Assembly (NCBI RefSeq): GCF_900112695.1
Contig: NZ_FOMT01000004.1
Coordinates: forward strand, 496,001 to 560,000
From: Paenibacillus catalpae
GTDB lineage: Bacteria > Bacillota > Bacilli > Paenibacillales > Paenibacillaceae
Direction of reading: 5' to 3'
Length of the DNA stretch: 64,000 nt
Within the stretch, counting starts at the first letter, position 1. Each line of letters begins with the position of its first letter. The notes under the pieces are model-generated. The model worked only from the letters and a program-made list of their open reading frames with translations, did no database searches and was not told the DNA's origin. A program made the position numbers and the translations under genes. This document shows positions 1 to 8,920 of the stretch, piece by piece.

Positions 1-1914
1 TGCCATTTGCTGCTCCGTTTCGACTCCTTCGGCGATGACTTCCAGATTAAGCTGCTTCGCCAGCATAATAATCGTATGGATGATCGCGCGCTTGGATGGC
101 GAATCGCTTTGCTGCATGTATAACTTGTCTATTTTTAACGTTTGGAAAGGAATCAGATCAATGGAGCCTAGCGCCGAATAGCCTGCGCCAAAGTCATCCA
201 TCGAGATCTGCACGCCTATCTCCCGGATGGACTTCAGCTGCTCGACCACATCCTCGACGTTGTGCATGACAATCGTCTCTGTAATCTCCAGCTCCAGCAG
301 CGTGGCATCAAGCCCGGAATGCAGCAGAGCCGAGACGACCATATCCTCAAGATTTTTGCTGTCGAACACGCAGACGGACATATTAACCGATACGCTAAGC
401 GGCTCGGTTCTGTCTTCATTCCATTCGAAGCAGTCCCGGCAAGCTTGTCCAAGCACCCAGCGCGTGATCGGAACAATCAGCCCTGTCTCTTCCGCAATCG
501 GAATAAACTCCTCGGGCGAAATCCGGCCCAGAATAGGATGATTCCAGCGCAATAGCGCTTCTACCCCGATAGCACGGTTAACGGCTGCATCCCACTTCGG
601 CTGGTAGTGAACGACAAATTGATCCCTGGCGAGCGCGATCCGCAGATCCTTTTCCAGCTCCATCCGGCGCAGAAGCTCCCGCTCCAGATGCTCGTTGTAA
701 AGGCAGTATTGGTTCTTGCCCCTGCGCTTTGCCTGATACATCGCCGTATCCGCCGCAATCAGGAGCGAGGATCGCTCATTGCCATGCTCAGGGGACAAGC
801 TGATCCCGATACTGCCCGTTATGTAAAGCTCATTGCCTTCGAGCAAATACGGCTTGCGGATATCCTCCAAAATATGAGTGGCAAGCTGCTCTACCTGAGC
901 CGGCTCCATTCCCTTCGTCATCAGCAGGAACTCATCCCCGCCAAGGCGGAAGGTCTGCGCCCCCTCGTTCTCATGAGAACGAAGCCGCTTGGCTACAGCT
1001 TGTACAAGCAAATCGCCAACATCATGACCAAGCGTGTCATTAATAATCTTGAATTGATCGAGATCGAGGAAGAGCAAGCCGTACGTACGTGCATTCTCAA
1101 GCTTATGGTCGAAAAACCGGTTCATCGCATGGCGGTTCGCAAGTCCGGTCAATGGATCGCTGAAGGCCATACGTTCCAGCACCGTGCGGTCCAGATAGAT
1201 GGCGATCCAGGTGACGAGCATAATAAGAAGCGTAACTAATGTAACACTTATTAGAAGGAACAGATTGATCGGGATGTCCTCCGTTAACAAGGTGACAGCC
1301 TCCTCGCCGCACCAGAAGGATGCCGCCCCCATTCCCGTATAATGCATTCCGCAGACCGCCAGCCCCATAAGCGCGGCCGCAGCCCATTTGGACCATACCG
1401 CCTTGCTGCCATCCCGGAAATTAATAAAGAAGTATAGCGCTGCACAAGAAGTCAGGACAGCAATGGCAGCGGATAATATGACTATAATTGGGTTATATTG
1501 TATAGACATTGTCGGAGAATGCATCGATGCCATGCCGGTATAATGCATAGCAACAATTCCCGCCCCCATAACGAAGCCGCCTCCGAGGAGCTTAAGGCGG
1601 TTAATTTCTTTTGCCATCGTTAAATAAAAGGCGATATAAGAAGCGCCTATGCTGGCGGTAATAGATAACAGAGTAACGGGTACGTCATAGGCGATGGGAA
1701 TACCAATATGAAACGCCATCATCCCGATAAAATGCATGGTCCAGACCCCGCTGCCCATTACGAAAGCGCCAGCGAGCATCCAGCCGAGCTGGACTTTACC
1801 CTTGGACTGCGAGATTTTGTACACCAGATTCAAAGCGGAGTACGAAACGAATAAAGCGATAATGAATGAGAGAAGAATAACCCAGCCGTTATATTCTCCA
1901 TGTAATGTGACCAA
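1..1914 (-). CDS. MHYT-GGDEF-EAL cyclic-di-GMP signalling protein (3' end outside window)
   Basis: The minus frame is open from about 1950 to the window edge. The N-terminal part is a multi-helix MHYT sensor with repeated M-H-[FY]-x-G-M motifs (MHFIGMMAF, MHYTGMASM, MHYTGMGAA). A GGDEF domain follows; its signature reads RLGGDEF, close to a canonical diguanylate cyclase site. Next comes an EAL domain with LELEITETIVM and SMDDFGAGYSAL, which are metal and substrate motifs of phosphodiesterases. The protein is thus a membrane-bound enzyme of c-di-GMP turnover; which activity dominates cannot be read from sequence. I chose the TTG start at 1914 because AAGGTGG lies 7 bases upstream. An in-frame ATG at 1950 lacks a good ribosome site. 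The stop codon and the end of the EAL domain lie beyond the left edge. It is divergent from the foldase gene at 2117. Confidence 0.9.
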   Translation of the reverse strand, partial: MVTLHGEYNGWVILLSFIIALFVSYSALNLVYKISQSKGKVQLGWMLAGAFVMGSGVWTMHFIGMMAFHIGIPIAYDVPVTLLSITASIGASYIAFYLTMAKEINRLKLLGGGFVMGAGIVAMHYTGMASMHSPTMSIQYNPIIVILSAAIAVLTSCAALYFFINFRDGSKAVWSKWAAAALMGLAVCGMHYTGMGAASFWCGEEAVTLLTEDIPINLFLLISVTLVTLLIMLVTWIAIYLDRTVLERMAFSDPLTGLANRHAMNRFFDHKLENARTYGLLFLDLDQFKIINDTLGHDVGDLLVQAVAKRLRSHENEGAQTFRLGGDEFLLMTKGMEPAQVEQLATHILEDIRKPYLLEGNELYITGSIGISLSPEHGNERSSLLIAADTAMYQAKRRGKNQYCLYNEHLERELLRRMELEKDLRIALARDQFVVHYQPKWDAAVNRAIGVEALLRWNHPILGRISPEEFIPIAEETGLIVPITRWVLGQACRDCFEWNEDRTEPLSVSVNMSVCVFDSKNLEDMVVSALLHSGLDATLLELEITETIVMHNVEDVVEQLKSIREIGVQISMDDFGAGYSALGSIDLIPFQTLKIDKLYMQQSDSPSKRAIIHTIIMLAKQLNLEVIAEGVETEQQMA

Positions 1915-2116
1915 ACGTCCCCCACCTTCCGTCACTAGTTCTCGGGACATGCCTGCTGTGACTAAAGCCTAATATTGTATACATATACCATTATACGAAA
2001 AGCGACTGAATGCAACATATTTTTATTTTGAATTAAGGTTTTTTCCCGGTTGTTTTGTTATAGTAGGTGAAGATTGTAAAAATAGTGCCTTTTTGTTGAA
2101 GGGAGTTTTATTGACA

Positions 2117-3274
2117 ATGGAAAACAAAGACTCGCAGCACAAAAGAGAAGACGAAGAACGGGATAATGCTGCGGAGCAGGAAACACAATACGTCTATGAA
2201 GATGACACCAAAGACGATCAAGCAGTAGATGCAGTTAATGAAGAAGAGGTTATTGACGAGGACGATAAAGAGCAGAAGCAGGCTCCAACTTCCGAGACTC
2301 CCGCGCAAGGAGCTGGCGGCCGCAGCGGCGGCAAAGCATGGATCGCGGTATCGGCGATTCTGGCCATCGTGCTTATTATCGTACTGATCAAGCCGCCGTT
2401 TGGCGGCGGCACCGAAGCTGTTGCAACAGTTAACGGCGTTAAAATTACAAAGGACAAGCTGTACGATTCCCTGGTGGATCAAGGCGGCAAGTCTACGCTG
2501 GACAACATGATTACGCAAGAGCTGATCGACCAAGCTGCTGAAGACGCAAAAGTAACGGTTACTGAAGCAGATGTTGATAAAGAAATCGAGAACCTGAAGA
2601 AATCGTTTGGTTCTGAAGATGAATTCAACCAAACGCTTGCACAATACGGCATGACGGTTGAAAGCCTGCGTCAAGATGCGGAAGTTCAAGTGAAAATCCG
2701 CAAGATTCTTGAGCCGCAAGTTACTGTAACTGACGACGACATCAAAAAGTTCTACGATGAGAACAAAGCGTCCATGTCGACGCCGGAGCAAATCCGCGCT
2801 TCGCATATCCTCGTTGCTACTAAAGAAGAAGCGGAAGCTATTCTGAAAGATCTGAAAGGCGGCGCAGATTTCGCAACCTTGGCGAAAGAGAAGTCCACGG
2901 ATACTGGCACGAAAGATAAAGGCGGCGACCTCGACTTCTTCGCTAAAGGCACGATGGAGCCGGCATTCGAAGAAGCAGCATTCGCACTGAAAAAGGGCGA
3001 GCTGAGCGACATTGTACAAACAAGCTACGGCTACCATATCATCAAGAAAACCGATGAGAAAGCAGCTGTAACCCCAACGCTTGAAGAGAAAAAAGAAGAC
3101 ATCAAGTATCAGCTGGTTACGCAAAAAGTAAGCGAGATGTCCTCCACTTGGATGGCAGACCTGAAAGCAAAAGCGAAAATCACGAACAAACTTGATTCTG
3201 CGACAGCAGAAGAATCGGCTTCCCCGGAAGCAAGCCCTGAAGCAAGCGCAGCGGCTGGCAACGAAGCGAAATAA
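2117..3274 (+). CDS. Membrane-anchored parvulin-type peptidyl-prolyl isomerase (PrsA/SurA-like)
   Basis: 385 aa. Residues 1-70 are very acidic and should be cytoplasmic. One hydrophobic segment at about 74-91 (WIAVSAILAIVLIIVLI) acts as an uncleaved anchor. A SurA-like chaperone region spans about 100-220. A parvulin rotamase domain spans about 226-313, with RASHILV, GGDLDFFAKG and GYHIIK motifs. The tail is Ala/Ser/Glu-rich. The family catalyses proline cis-trans isomerisation and helps exported proteins fold outside the membrane. Unlike classical PrsA there is no lipobox cysteine. I chose the ATG at 2117, preceded by AAGGGAG; an in-frame TTG at 2111 is an alternative. A terminator follows, so it appears monocistronic. 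Confidence 0.88.
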   Translation: MENKDSQHKREDEERDNAAEQETQYVYEDDTKDDQAVDAVNEEEVIDEDDKEQKQAPTSETPAQGAGGRSGGKAWIAVSAILAIVLIIVLIKPPFGGGTEAVATVNGVKITKDKLYDSLVDQGGKSTLDNMITQELIDQAAEDAKVTVTEADVDKEIENLKKSFGSEDEFNQTLAQYGMTVESLRQDAEVQVKIRKILEPQVTVTDDDIKKFYDENKASMSTPEQIRASHILVATKEEAEAILKDLKGGADFATLAKEKSTDTGTKDKGGDLDFFAKGTMEPAFEEAAFALKKGELSDIVQTSYGYHIIKKTDEKAAVTPTLEEKKEDIKYQLVTQKVSEMSSTWMADLKAKAKITNKLDSATAEESASPEASPEASAAAGNEAK

Positions 3275-3283
3275 TACAGGAAG

Positions 3284-3317
3284 GCTGTCCCTTGGTGGAC
3301 AGCTTTTTGTTTTATTT
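3284..3317 (+). terminator. Rho-independent terminator of the foldase gene
   Basis: Stem GCTGTCC / GGACAGC with loop CTTGGT, followed by a T-rich run (TTTTTGTTTTATTT). Confidence 0.85.
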
Positions 3318-3359
3318 ATGGTATTATGGGATTAGAAAACAGATACATAGGAGGGCCAT

Positions 3360-4229
3360 ATGAGCCAGTTTCAAGTAACCAGCTATACCGATACGTATAA
3401 GATTTATGAACTAGTCGAGGAAAGCACATCTTCCCGTATTCTCGTCTGTCCGGAGCGCGGCGGAATCGTCATTGGCTGCCAGCTGCACGGACTGGAACTC
3501 TTCTACCTCGACAAAGCAACGTTCGAGCATCCCACTGCGAATATCCGCGGAGGCAATCCGATCCTGTTCCCGATCTGCGGACAGCTCGAGAATAAGACCT
3601 ACACATGGGACGGCAAATCGTATGAGATGGCTAACCACGGCGTCGCTCGTACATCCGCTTGGGAAGTCGTTGGCACCAACACAGACGGTGAAGCGTCGAT
3701 TACGATTATGCTGCGGAGCAATGAAGAAACAAAGGAAAGCTTCCCGTTTGATTTCGAGCTGACCTTCACATACGCATTGGCAAACGGAGAACTGCATATC
3801 CGCCAGCAATACCGCAACTTGACAGAAGCTGCATCGATGCCGTTCTACGCCGGCTTCCATCCGTACTTCAACGCCGATGCGAAGAAGCTTGCGTATGAGA
3901 CAGACGCTACCCGTTACCTTGATTATAACGATATGGTCGAAAAGCCTTTCACCGGCGAACTCGATCTGGACGGCATGGTCGAGTCGGTTACGCTGCTCGG
4001 CTCCGTGAAGCCTGAAATTACGTTCCCGGTCAGCGGCGGTGCCCGTGTTCGCATGACCTATAATGATATTTTCAAATACCTCCAGCTCTGGTCCGTACAG
4101 GACAAGCCATTCGTCTGCGTTGAGCCTTGGATGGCGATGACCGGCGAGCTGAACCGCCAGGAAGAGCTCGTTATGCTCGAAGCCGGCGGCACGCTTAACG
4201 CGAACCTGACCATTGGCTGCGAACGATAA
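3360..4229 (+). CDS. Aldose 1-epimerase family protein (mutarotase-like)
   Basis: 289 aa, normal length for a galactose-mutarotase-like domain, and no signal peptide, so cytoplasmic. Family motifs are visible: RGGNPILFPICGQL near residue 63, NHGVARTSAWEV near 93, and a histidine in GFHPYF near 166. These belong to the YeaD/aldose-epimerase superfamily, which interconverts alpha and beta anomers of sugars or sugar phosphates. The substrate cannot be read from sequence. The ATG at 3360 has GGAGG seven bases upstream. It stands alone between two terminators. Confidence 0.85.
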   Translation: MSQFQVTSYTDTYKIYELVEESTSSRILVCPERGGIVIGCQLHGLELFYLDKATFEHPTANIRGGNPILFPICGQLENKTYTWDGKSYEMANHGVARTSAWEVVGTNTDGEASITIMLRSNEETKESFPFDFELTFTYALANGELHIRQQYRNLTEAASMPFYAGFHPYFNADAKKLAYETDATRYLDYNDMVEKPFTGELDLDGMVESVTLLGSVKPEITFPVSGGARVRMTYNDIFKYLQLWSVQDKPFVCVEPWMAMTGELNRQEELVMLEAGGTLNANLTIGCER

Positions 4230-4240
4230 ATTGTTGCATT

Positions 4241-4272
4241 GAAGAAGCCCTCCCTGCATGAGGGCTTCTTTT
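4241..4272 (+). terminator. Terminator after the aldose epimerase gene
   Basis: Perfect 9-bp stem GAAGCCCTC / GAGGGCTTC followed by TTTT. Confidence 0.85.
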
Positions 4273-4386
4273 GATTGCTCTTCACCACCATCAGACGCCA
4301 GGGGGGTTCTCCTCGTGAGTGGTATAGGCTAGCGCAGGAATGATTCATACTACCTGCGACAGGTACGCATGAAAAAGGTGGCTCCC

Positions 4387-5103
4387 ATGAAGGATATTGA
4401 ACATAATATCGCCCTAATCACGAAATCTGCAGGCAGAAAGTCTGCCTTTCACTTTACAAGAGCGAGAAACTTGCAGGCAATCGCTCATTTGGATTCCTTG
4501 TGGTCCAGCCATCATTTGCTGCCGGAAGCAACGGGGGAACGCCGAACCTCGACGGAAGAAGTAACGTATGAAGGAACATCCATTACGGTTAATTCACATC
4601 TTCGCATTCCCGAGGCTATGATGGAGGCGAACTGTACCGTTGAAGAGTTCAGGACCTTTATCGACAAGCATGTCTTCTTCTGGCCAACTCGCCGGGACTG
4701 TCTCAAGATGCTGACTACTTACATGAAGAGAGAGCCTTCCGAGCGGTTTGCCGTCATTGAGCTTGAAGCGAGCGAACTGCTCCGTGAGCACGAAACGTCT
4801 GTCCGATTCTCCAAGTATGATTCCGGCAGCTCACCACGTTTTCCAAACACCTGTATGTACAGAAAAAGCCCCGATATGTTTGTCTCTCTTGCTGATTTTG
4901 GCCGCAAAACGAATCATGCGGTACCCGTTAAACCGTCGGAGATCAAGGAGATTCTGATTGAAGACCAGGTACGCTCCGTCACGCAGCTTATTAAGTCTGT
5001 TTATGTTCAGCATCCGGAGGACGTGCCAGCAAGATGGCTAAATGAATTTCAACCACTCGACGCCTTACTTGCTCTTGCCGAAGGCAAGCCTCCTGCGGAT
5101 TAG
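4387..5103 (+). CDS. DUF7002-like protein of unknown function
   Basis: 238 aa, soluble, no signal peptide. An early FHFTRARNLQAI segment resembles the H-[FV]-T-x-A-x-N-x-x-x-I opening of DUF7002 and of DarT/ART-like folds. The central VFFWPTRRDCLKML and the later VIELEASELL and FPNTCMYRKSPDMF segments fit the DUF7002 pattern (VFFW, then an R at the strand end). I recognise this by family memory, not by a search. No catalytic activity is established for the family; an ADP-ribosyltransferase-like fold is only inferred. I chose the ATG at 4387 because AAGGTGG lies five bases upstream. An in-frame ATG at 4369 is possible. No partner gene is adjacent. Confidence 0.7.
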   Translation: MKDIEHNIALITKSAGRKSAFHFTRARNLQAIAHLDSLWSSHHLLPEATGERRTSTEEVTYEGTSITVNSHLRIPEAMMEANCTVEEFRTFIDKHVFFWPTRRDCLKMLTTYMKREPSERFAVIELEASELLREHETSVRFSKYDSGSSPRFPNTCMYRKSPDMFVSLADFGRKTNHAVPVKPSEIKEILIEDQVRSVTQLIKSVYVQHPEDVPARWLNEFQPLDALLALAEGKPPAD

Positions 5104-5240
5104 GGAGAAGTTACATCCTATCGTACCACCTGCGGTCCTTACGTCGGATGCTCTCCACTCTTATGCGCTTAGTTTCATGCCCAACATGGTGGGAATAGCG
5201 GAGATGCGTTTTCGGGGCTGAAAGCACGCGGCTTACACAT
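5104..5240. other. Short intergenic region, no gene seen
   Basis: Convergent gap between the DUF7002-like gene and the SulP gene. Apart from the SulP terminator at its right end I see no coding or structural signal. Confidence 0.5.
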
Positions 5241-5273
5241 ACAAAAAAAGGCCGTCCCAAAGGGCGGCCTTTC
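5241..5273 (-). terminator. Terminator of the SulP transporter gene
   Basis: Stem AAAGGCCG / CGGCCTTT. Read on the minus strand it is followed by a seven-T run. Confidence 0.8.
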
Positions 5274-5286
5274 TACATAAAAATCC

Positions 5287-6687
5287 TTACACGCCAACGA
5301 CAGTGACTTGCTTGCCGTTCTTTTGCAGGCGGTCAACCGTCTTGCGGACGGCAAGGTTCGCGGTGTGATCCCATACCTTCGTACCGGTAAGGTCAATGTG
5401 GACCTTCTCCGCTTCGCAGTCATGCTCGATCCGCTCCTCCAGCTCGGAAGCGGAAGCGAAGAACAGCTGTCCTTGCACGCGGTACGTCCGCGTTGAACCG
5501 CTCCATTCGCTGTGAATTTGCACCTTGGATGCATGAACGGCGAACCAGATCATGCTGACGAGCACGCCCGCAAGCACCCCTATCGCAAGGTCATGCGTCA
5601 ACAGGACGGCGCCAACCGTCACCAGCATAACCACGGTCTCGCCAAGCGGCAGACGGTTCAAGCGGAATACGGAATTCCAGTCGAAGATCGCGATGCAGAC
5701 CATCAGCATAATGCCCACCAGCGCGGCCATCGGCACAAGCGACAGCAAGTCGCCAAGCAGCACGACGAGCAGAAGCAGGAACAACGCGGCAACCAGTGTG
5801 GACAAGCGGTTTTTTCCGCCCATCTTCACATTCAGGACTGACTCCGCTACAAGCGCGCAGCCAGCCATCCCGCCAAAAAATCCGGCCACGATATTGGCGA
5901 TGCCCTGCCCTTTCATCTCCCGGTTCTTATCCGTTCTCTCTCCGGTCATCTCATCAAGCAGGTTATGCGTCAGCATCGTCTCCGTGTATCCAACTATCGC
6001 AAGCGACAGGGAGTACGGAAGAATAATCCAGAGCGTATCCAAGCTGAACGGAATATCCGGCAGCAGGAACGACGGCAGCGAAGCATCAATCTCGGCGATA
6101 TCGCCGATTCTTGTTACATCGCCCATGCCAAACGCCCATACGGCGAGCGTCAGCACGACAACCGCGATAAGCGGCGACGGAATTGCCTTGAAGAAGCGCG
6201 GCACCAGATAGATAATGCCAAGTGTTACGGCAACAAGCACGTACATGACCCATGACTCGCCTTTGAAATACCGCAGCTGCGACAGAAAAATCATAATCGC
6301 CAGCGCATTGATGAAGCCGGTAAGTACGCCTGACGGGACGAAGCGCATCAGCTTGCCGAGCTTAAATACCCCCATCAGGAACTGAATCACCCCGGTCAGC
6401 ACCGTTGCTGCAAACAAATATTCGATGCCATGCTCTTTCACGAGCGTCAGCATCAGCACGGCCATGGAGCCCGCCGCAGCCGAGATCATGCCCGGTCTGC
6501 CGCCCAGGAACGTGATAACGATCAAAATACAAATCGAAGCATAAATGCCTACGACCGGCGGAACACCAGCCATAAACGAGAAGGCAAGCGAATCCGGTAC
6601 AAGCGCCAGCGTTGCCGTAATGCCAGCCAGTACGTTCACTCTTACGTTACTCGTCCACTGCTCCCGCCAGGAAGTGATACTACTCAT
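5287..6687 (-). CDS. SulP-family inorganic anion transporter with C-terminal STAS domain
   Basis: 466 aa. Ten or more hydrophobic helices start with the SulP signature region (AGITATLALVPDSLAFSFMAG). The last roughly 80 residues form a cytoplasmic STAS domain (VHIDLTGTKVWDHTANLAVR). SulP proteins move sulfate, bicarbonate or other anions, usually with Na+ or H+. The substrate here is undetermined; a bicarbonate or sulfate role is equally open. I chose the ATG at 6687 with GAGGTG just upstream over the TTG at 6699. It is the only gene between two minus-strand terminators, so it is likely transcribed alone. Confidence 0.9.
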   Translation of the reverse strand: MSSITSWREQWTSNVRVNVLAGITATLALVPDSLAFSFMAGVPPVVGIYASICILIVITFLGGRPGMISAAAGSMAVLMLTLVKEHGIEYLFAATVLTGVIQFLMGVFKLGKLMRFVPSGVLTGFINALAIMIFLSQLRYFKGESWVMYVLVAVTLGIIYLVPRFFKAIPSPLIAVVVLTLAVWAFGMGDVTRIGDIAEIDASLPSFLLPDIPFSLDTLWIILPYSLSLAIVGYTETMLTHNLLDEMTGERTDKNREMKGQGIANIVAGFFGGMAGCALVAESVLNVKMGGKNRLSTLVAALFLLLLVVLLGDLLSLVPMAALVGIMLMVCIAIFDWNSVFRLNRLPLGETVVMLVTVGAVLLTHDLAIGVLAGVLVSMIWFAVHASKVQIHSEWSGSTRTYRVQGQLFFASASELEERIEHDCEAEKVHIDLTGTKVWDHTANLAVRKTVDRLQKNGKQVTVVGV

Positions 6688-6799
6688 AATCCACCTCAAT
6701 TAATCTATGATAACGTCCGACCGGGTTCTCCCGATCCGGCACCTCATCCTCGAAACGCGAAACGACACAACACCTAACTAATCATCGTACTGCCGAAAA

Positions 6800-6826
6800 T
6801 AAAAAAACCAGCTCCACCGAGCCGGT
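6800..6826 (-). terminator. Terminator downstream of deoC
   Basis: On the minus strand ACCGGCTC / GAGCTGGT (one G-T pair) with a GGTG loop, then a seven-T run. It separates deoC from the SulP gene. An eight-C homopolymer lies just right of it, near 6847. Confidence 0.75.
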
Positions 6827-6918
6827 CGTTCGACTTCTTTTATGATACCCCCCCCTCCGCAAAGGGTCAATCCCAAATGAAGGGACGACCGAATCCGGCC
6901 GCCCCTTCCAATCTTCGA

Positions 6919-7605
6919 TTAGTACCCTTCGCCTTTACCGCCAGTCACGATTGCCACACTGGAGCTCGCGCCGATGCGGGTCGCGCCGGCTTCGAGCATT
7001 TTGACCGCTGTCTCCAGATCACGAACGCCTCCGGAAGCTTTTACGCCCATATCCGGTCCAACCGTACGGCGCATTAACGCGATATCTTCAACTGTAGCTC
7101 CGCCTTTGCCAAAACCCGTCGACGTCTTCACGAAGTCCGCTCCCGCTTCCTTGCAAATCTCGCAGGCACGAACCTTTTCTTCATCCGTCAGCAGGCCTGT
7201 CTCCAGGATAACCTTCACAACCGCTTTGCCTTTGCACGCTTCAACAACGCCTTCAACGTCACGCTTTACGCCTTCGAAGTCGCCCGACTTGATCAGGCCC
7301 ACGTTGATGACCATATCGACTTCCGTTGCCCCATTCGCAATCGCGTCCTTCGCTTCAGCTGCCTTCGTAAAGGTTGTTGTTGCGCCAAGCGGGAAGCCCG
7401 CTACTGTCGTAATGCCAACGCCGGAGCCTGCAAGCTCCTTCGCAGCAAGCGCGACATAACCCGGATTCACGCATACCGTTGCAAAATGGTACTGCTTTGC
7501 TTCCTCGCACAGTTTGATAATCTCTTCTCTAGTGGCTTCCGCCTTCAGTACAGTATGGTCAATTGCAGCGGCAATCTCTGCCGACGACAAGTTATTATTG
7601 CTCAT
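6919..7605 (-). CDS. deoC: Deoxyribose-phosphate aldolase
   Basis: 228 aa, the usual length for DeoC. It cleaves 2-deoxyribose-5-phosphate to glyceraldehyde-3-phosphate and acetaldehyde in deoxynucleoside catabolism (class I aldolase, TIM barrel). Visible motifs are AIDHTVLKAEATREEI at the N-terminus, EVDMVINVG, KVILETGLL (Schiff-base lysine region), ADFVKTSTGFGKGGAT and KASGGVRD. The ATG at 7605 has GGAGG eight bases upstream; an in-frame TTG at 7620 is unlikely. Its regulator gene lies directly upstream in the same direction, so the two probably form a deoR-deoC operon as in Bacillus subtilis. Confidence 0.95.
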   Translation of the reverse strand: MSNNNLSSAEIAAAIDHTVLKAEATREEIIKLCEEAKQYHFATVCVNPGYVALAAKELAGSGVGITTVAGFPLGATTTFTKAAEAKDAIANGATEVDMVINVGLIKSGDFEGVKRDVEGVVEACKGKAVVKVILETGLLTDEEKVRACEICKEAGADFVKTSTGFGKGGATVEDIALMRRTVGPDMGVKASGGVRDLETAVKMLEAGATRIGASSSVAIVTGGKGEGY

Positions 7606-7632
7606 AATCCAATCCTCCAATAGTTATCTACT

Positions 7633-8586
7633 CTACTCTGCTTTGAAATCCAGCAGATGCTGCGCGGTAATCTGGTCCGTAATTAACGTATTCGTATACT
7701 GGCCGTTTAATGCGCCGTATATCGCTTCGATCTTGCTTGGGCCTCCGGCGACAAGAACAGACCATTCTTTCTTTTTCAGCTCGCCCAAGTCAATGCCGAT
7801 CGTCCGCAGATCCAGCTCCTCGCTGCACAGCTGCCCGTTAATATCGATAATCCGGGAACAAATATCTCCAACTCCACGCGATAAAATTATTCCCAAATCC
7901 TCGTCGGAGAAATAATTTGCGCGGATCAGAACCGAATCCTCCGTCGGCGCTCCTACCGTCACGACCGCGATATTGGCCTGCTTGCCCATATCGAGGATTT
8001 TGCGGATATGCCTGTCCGCTTCAATCGCGTGCTTCACTACCGCATGGTCAACAATCGCCGGCAGCGGAATCAGGTATGGCGACGTCTGATAAGCCTTCGC
8101 GAACAGCTGTGCAATCTCGTACGCATACGTGTTCGTCTCGGAATGGCTCACCCCGCCGTTCAACTGCACAACCTTAACCTTCTTCGCGTGTTTGTTCGGC
8201 AGACGAGTCGCTACTTCATACAAGGTTGTTCCCCAAGTGACGGCAATCGTATCGCCATCCTGCACCGTATCATGAAGAAAATTAGCTGCCGCCTCTCCGA
8301 TGACCTTCTTGCACATGGCGTCCTCGTATTTCGGCACGGAAGCTACAATCGCTTCCTTCAAGCCAAACCGTTCCTTGAGCATGCGGGCGCGTTCCTGGTT
8401 ATCGGAGGCAGGGTCCATAATGCGTATCTGCACGATGCCGTCTTCCTTCGCCTGCTGCAGAAAACGCGATACCGTCGGGCGCGATACGCCCAGCTTTTTC
8501 GCTATCTCCTGTTGATTATAGTCGAGCTCGTAATACATACGGGCTGCTTCGATCATTTTCAACCTTTTATCGCTTAGCTCCTCCAT
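7633..8586 (-). CDS. deoR: SorC/DeoR-type sugar-binding transcriptional regulator, probable deoxyribonucleoside repressor
   Basis: 317 aa. An N-terminal helix-turn-helix (about 18-45, NQQEIAKKLGVSRPTVSRFL) is joined to a SorC-family sugar-phosphate-binding domain (about 60-315, with VTWGTTLYEVA and GVGDICSRIID). This is the architecture of B. subtilis DeoR, which is released by deoxyribose-5-phosphate. Adjacency to deoC supports that role. The ATG at 8586 is used. The upstream region holds the inverted repeat GTTCATATTGAAC and a second ATATGTTCA half-site, candidate operators for autoregulation. The gene name rests on context plus family, so it is probable, not proven. Confidence 0.87.
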   Translation of the reverse strand: MEELSDKRLKMIEAARMYYELDYNQQEIAKKLGVSRPTVSRFLQQAKEDGIVQIRIMDPASDNQERARMLKERFGLKEAIVASVPKYEDAMCKKVIGEAAANFLHDTVQDGDTIAVTWGTTLYEVATRLPNKHAKKVKVVQLNGGVSHSETNTYAYEIAQLFAKAYQTSPYLIPLPAIVDHAVVKHAIEADRHIRKILDMGKQANIAVVTVGAPTEDSVLIRANYFSDEDLGIILSRGVGDICSRIIDINGQLCSEELDLRTIGIDLGELKKKEWSVLVAGGPSKIEAIYGALNGQYTNTLITDQITAQHLLDFKAE

Positions 8587-8623
8587 CCGTCTTCCCCTCT
8601 CGCAGAGCTGTCATAGTATGAGA

Positions 8624-8735
8624 ATATGTTCAATTTAATGTGACAATATTTCACGACTATTATACGTGCCCCCACCTGCAAGGGCAATAAGCTAATCGGC
8701 CTTGCGCGGCTTTTGGACATATGTTCATATTGAAC
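8624..8735. promoter_or_regulatory. Candidate DeoR operator sites upstream of deoR
   Basis: ATATGTTCA occurs at 8624-8632 and again at 8719-8727. The second copy is part of the perfect inverted repeat GTTCA-TAT-TGAAC (8723-8735). A palindrome plus a distant half-site is the layout known for B. subtilis DeoR, but binding is inferred. The rest of the gap (8587-8920) shows no gene. Confidence 0.45.
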
Positions 8736-8920
8736 GCAATCGATTGTGCATGAAACACAGAAAGCTGTTGTCGAAAATTCAGGGAATACGACGATCAAAA
8801 AGGACTTCTGGACTAATTTGCTAAATTTTCAGATAATTAACACGAAATTGGAAGGAAATATGTAGAAAGGCAACGAATACGTACTTGCGTTATAAGAAAA
8901 ATAAACTGTGGAGGGATACG

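Noticed and set aside
2108..3124. Long open frame opposite the foldase gene
   Set aside because: It mirrors the real gene, has no ribosome site, and encodes a Cys/Phe-rich composition typical of an antisense shadow.
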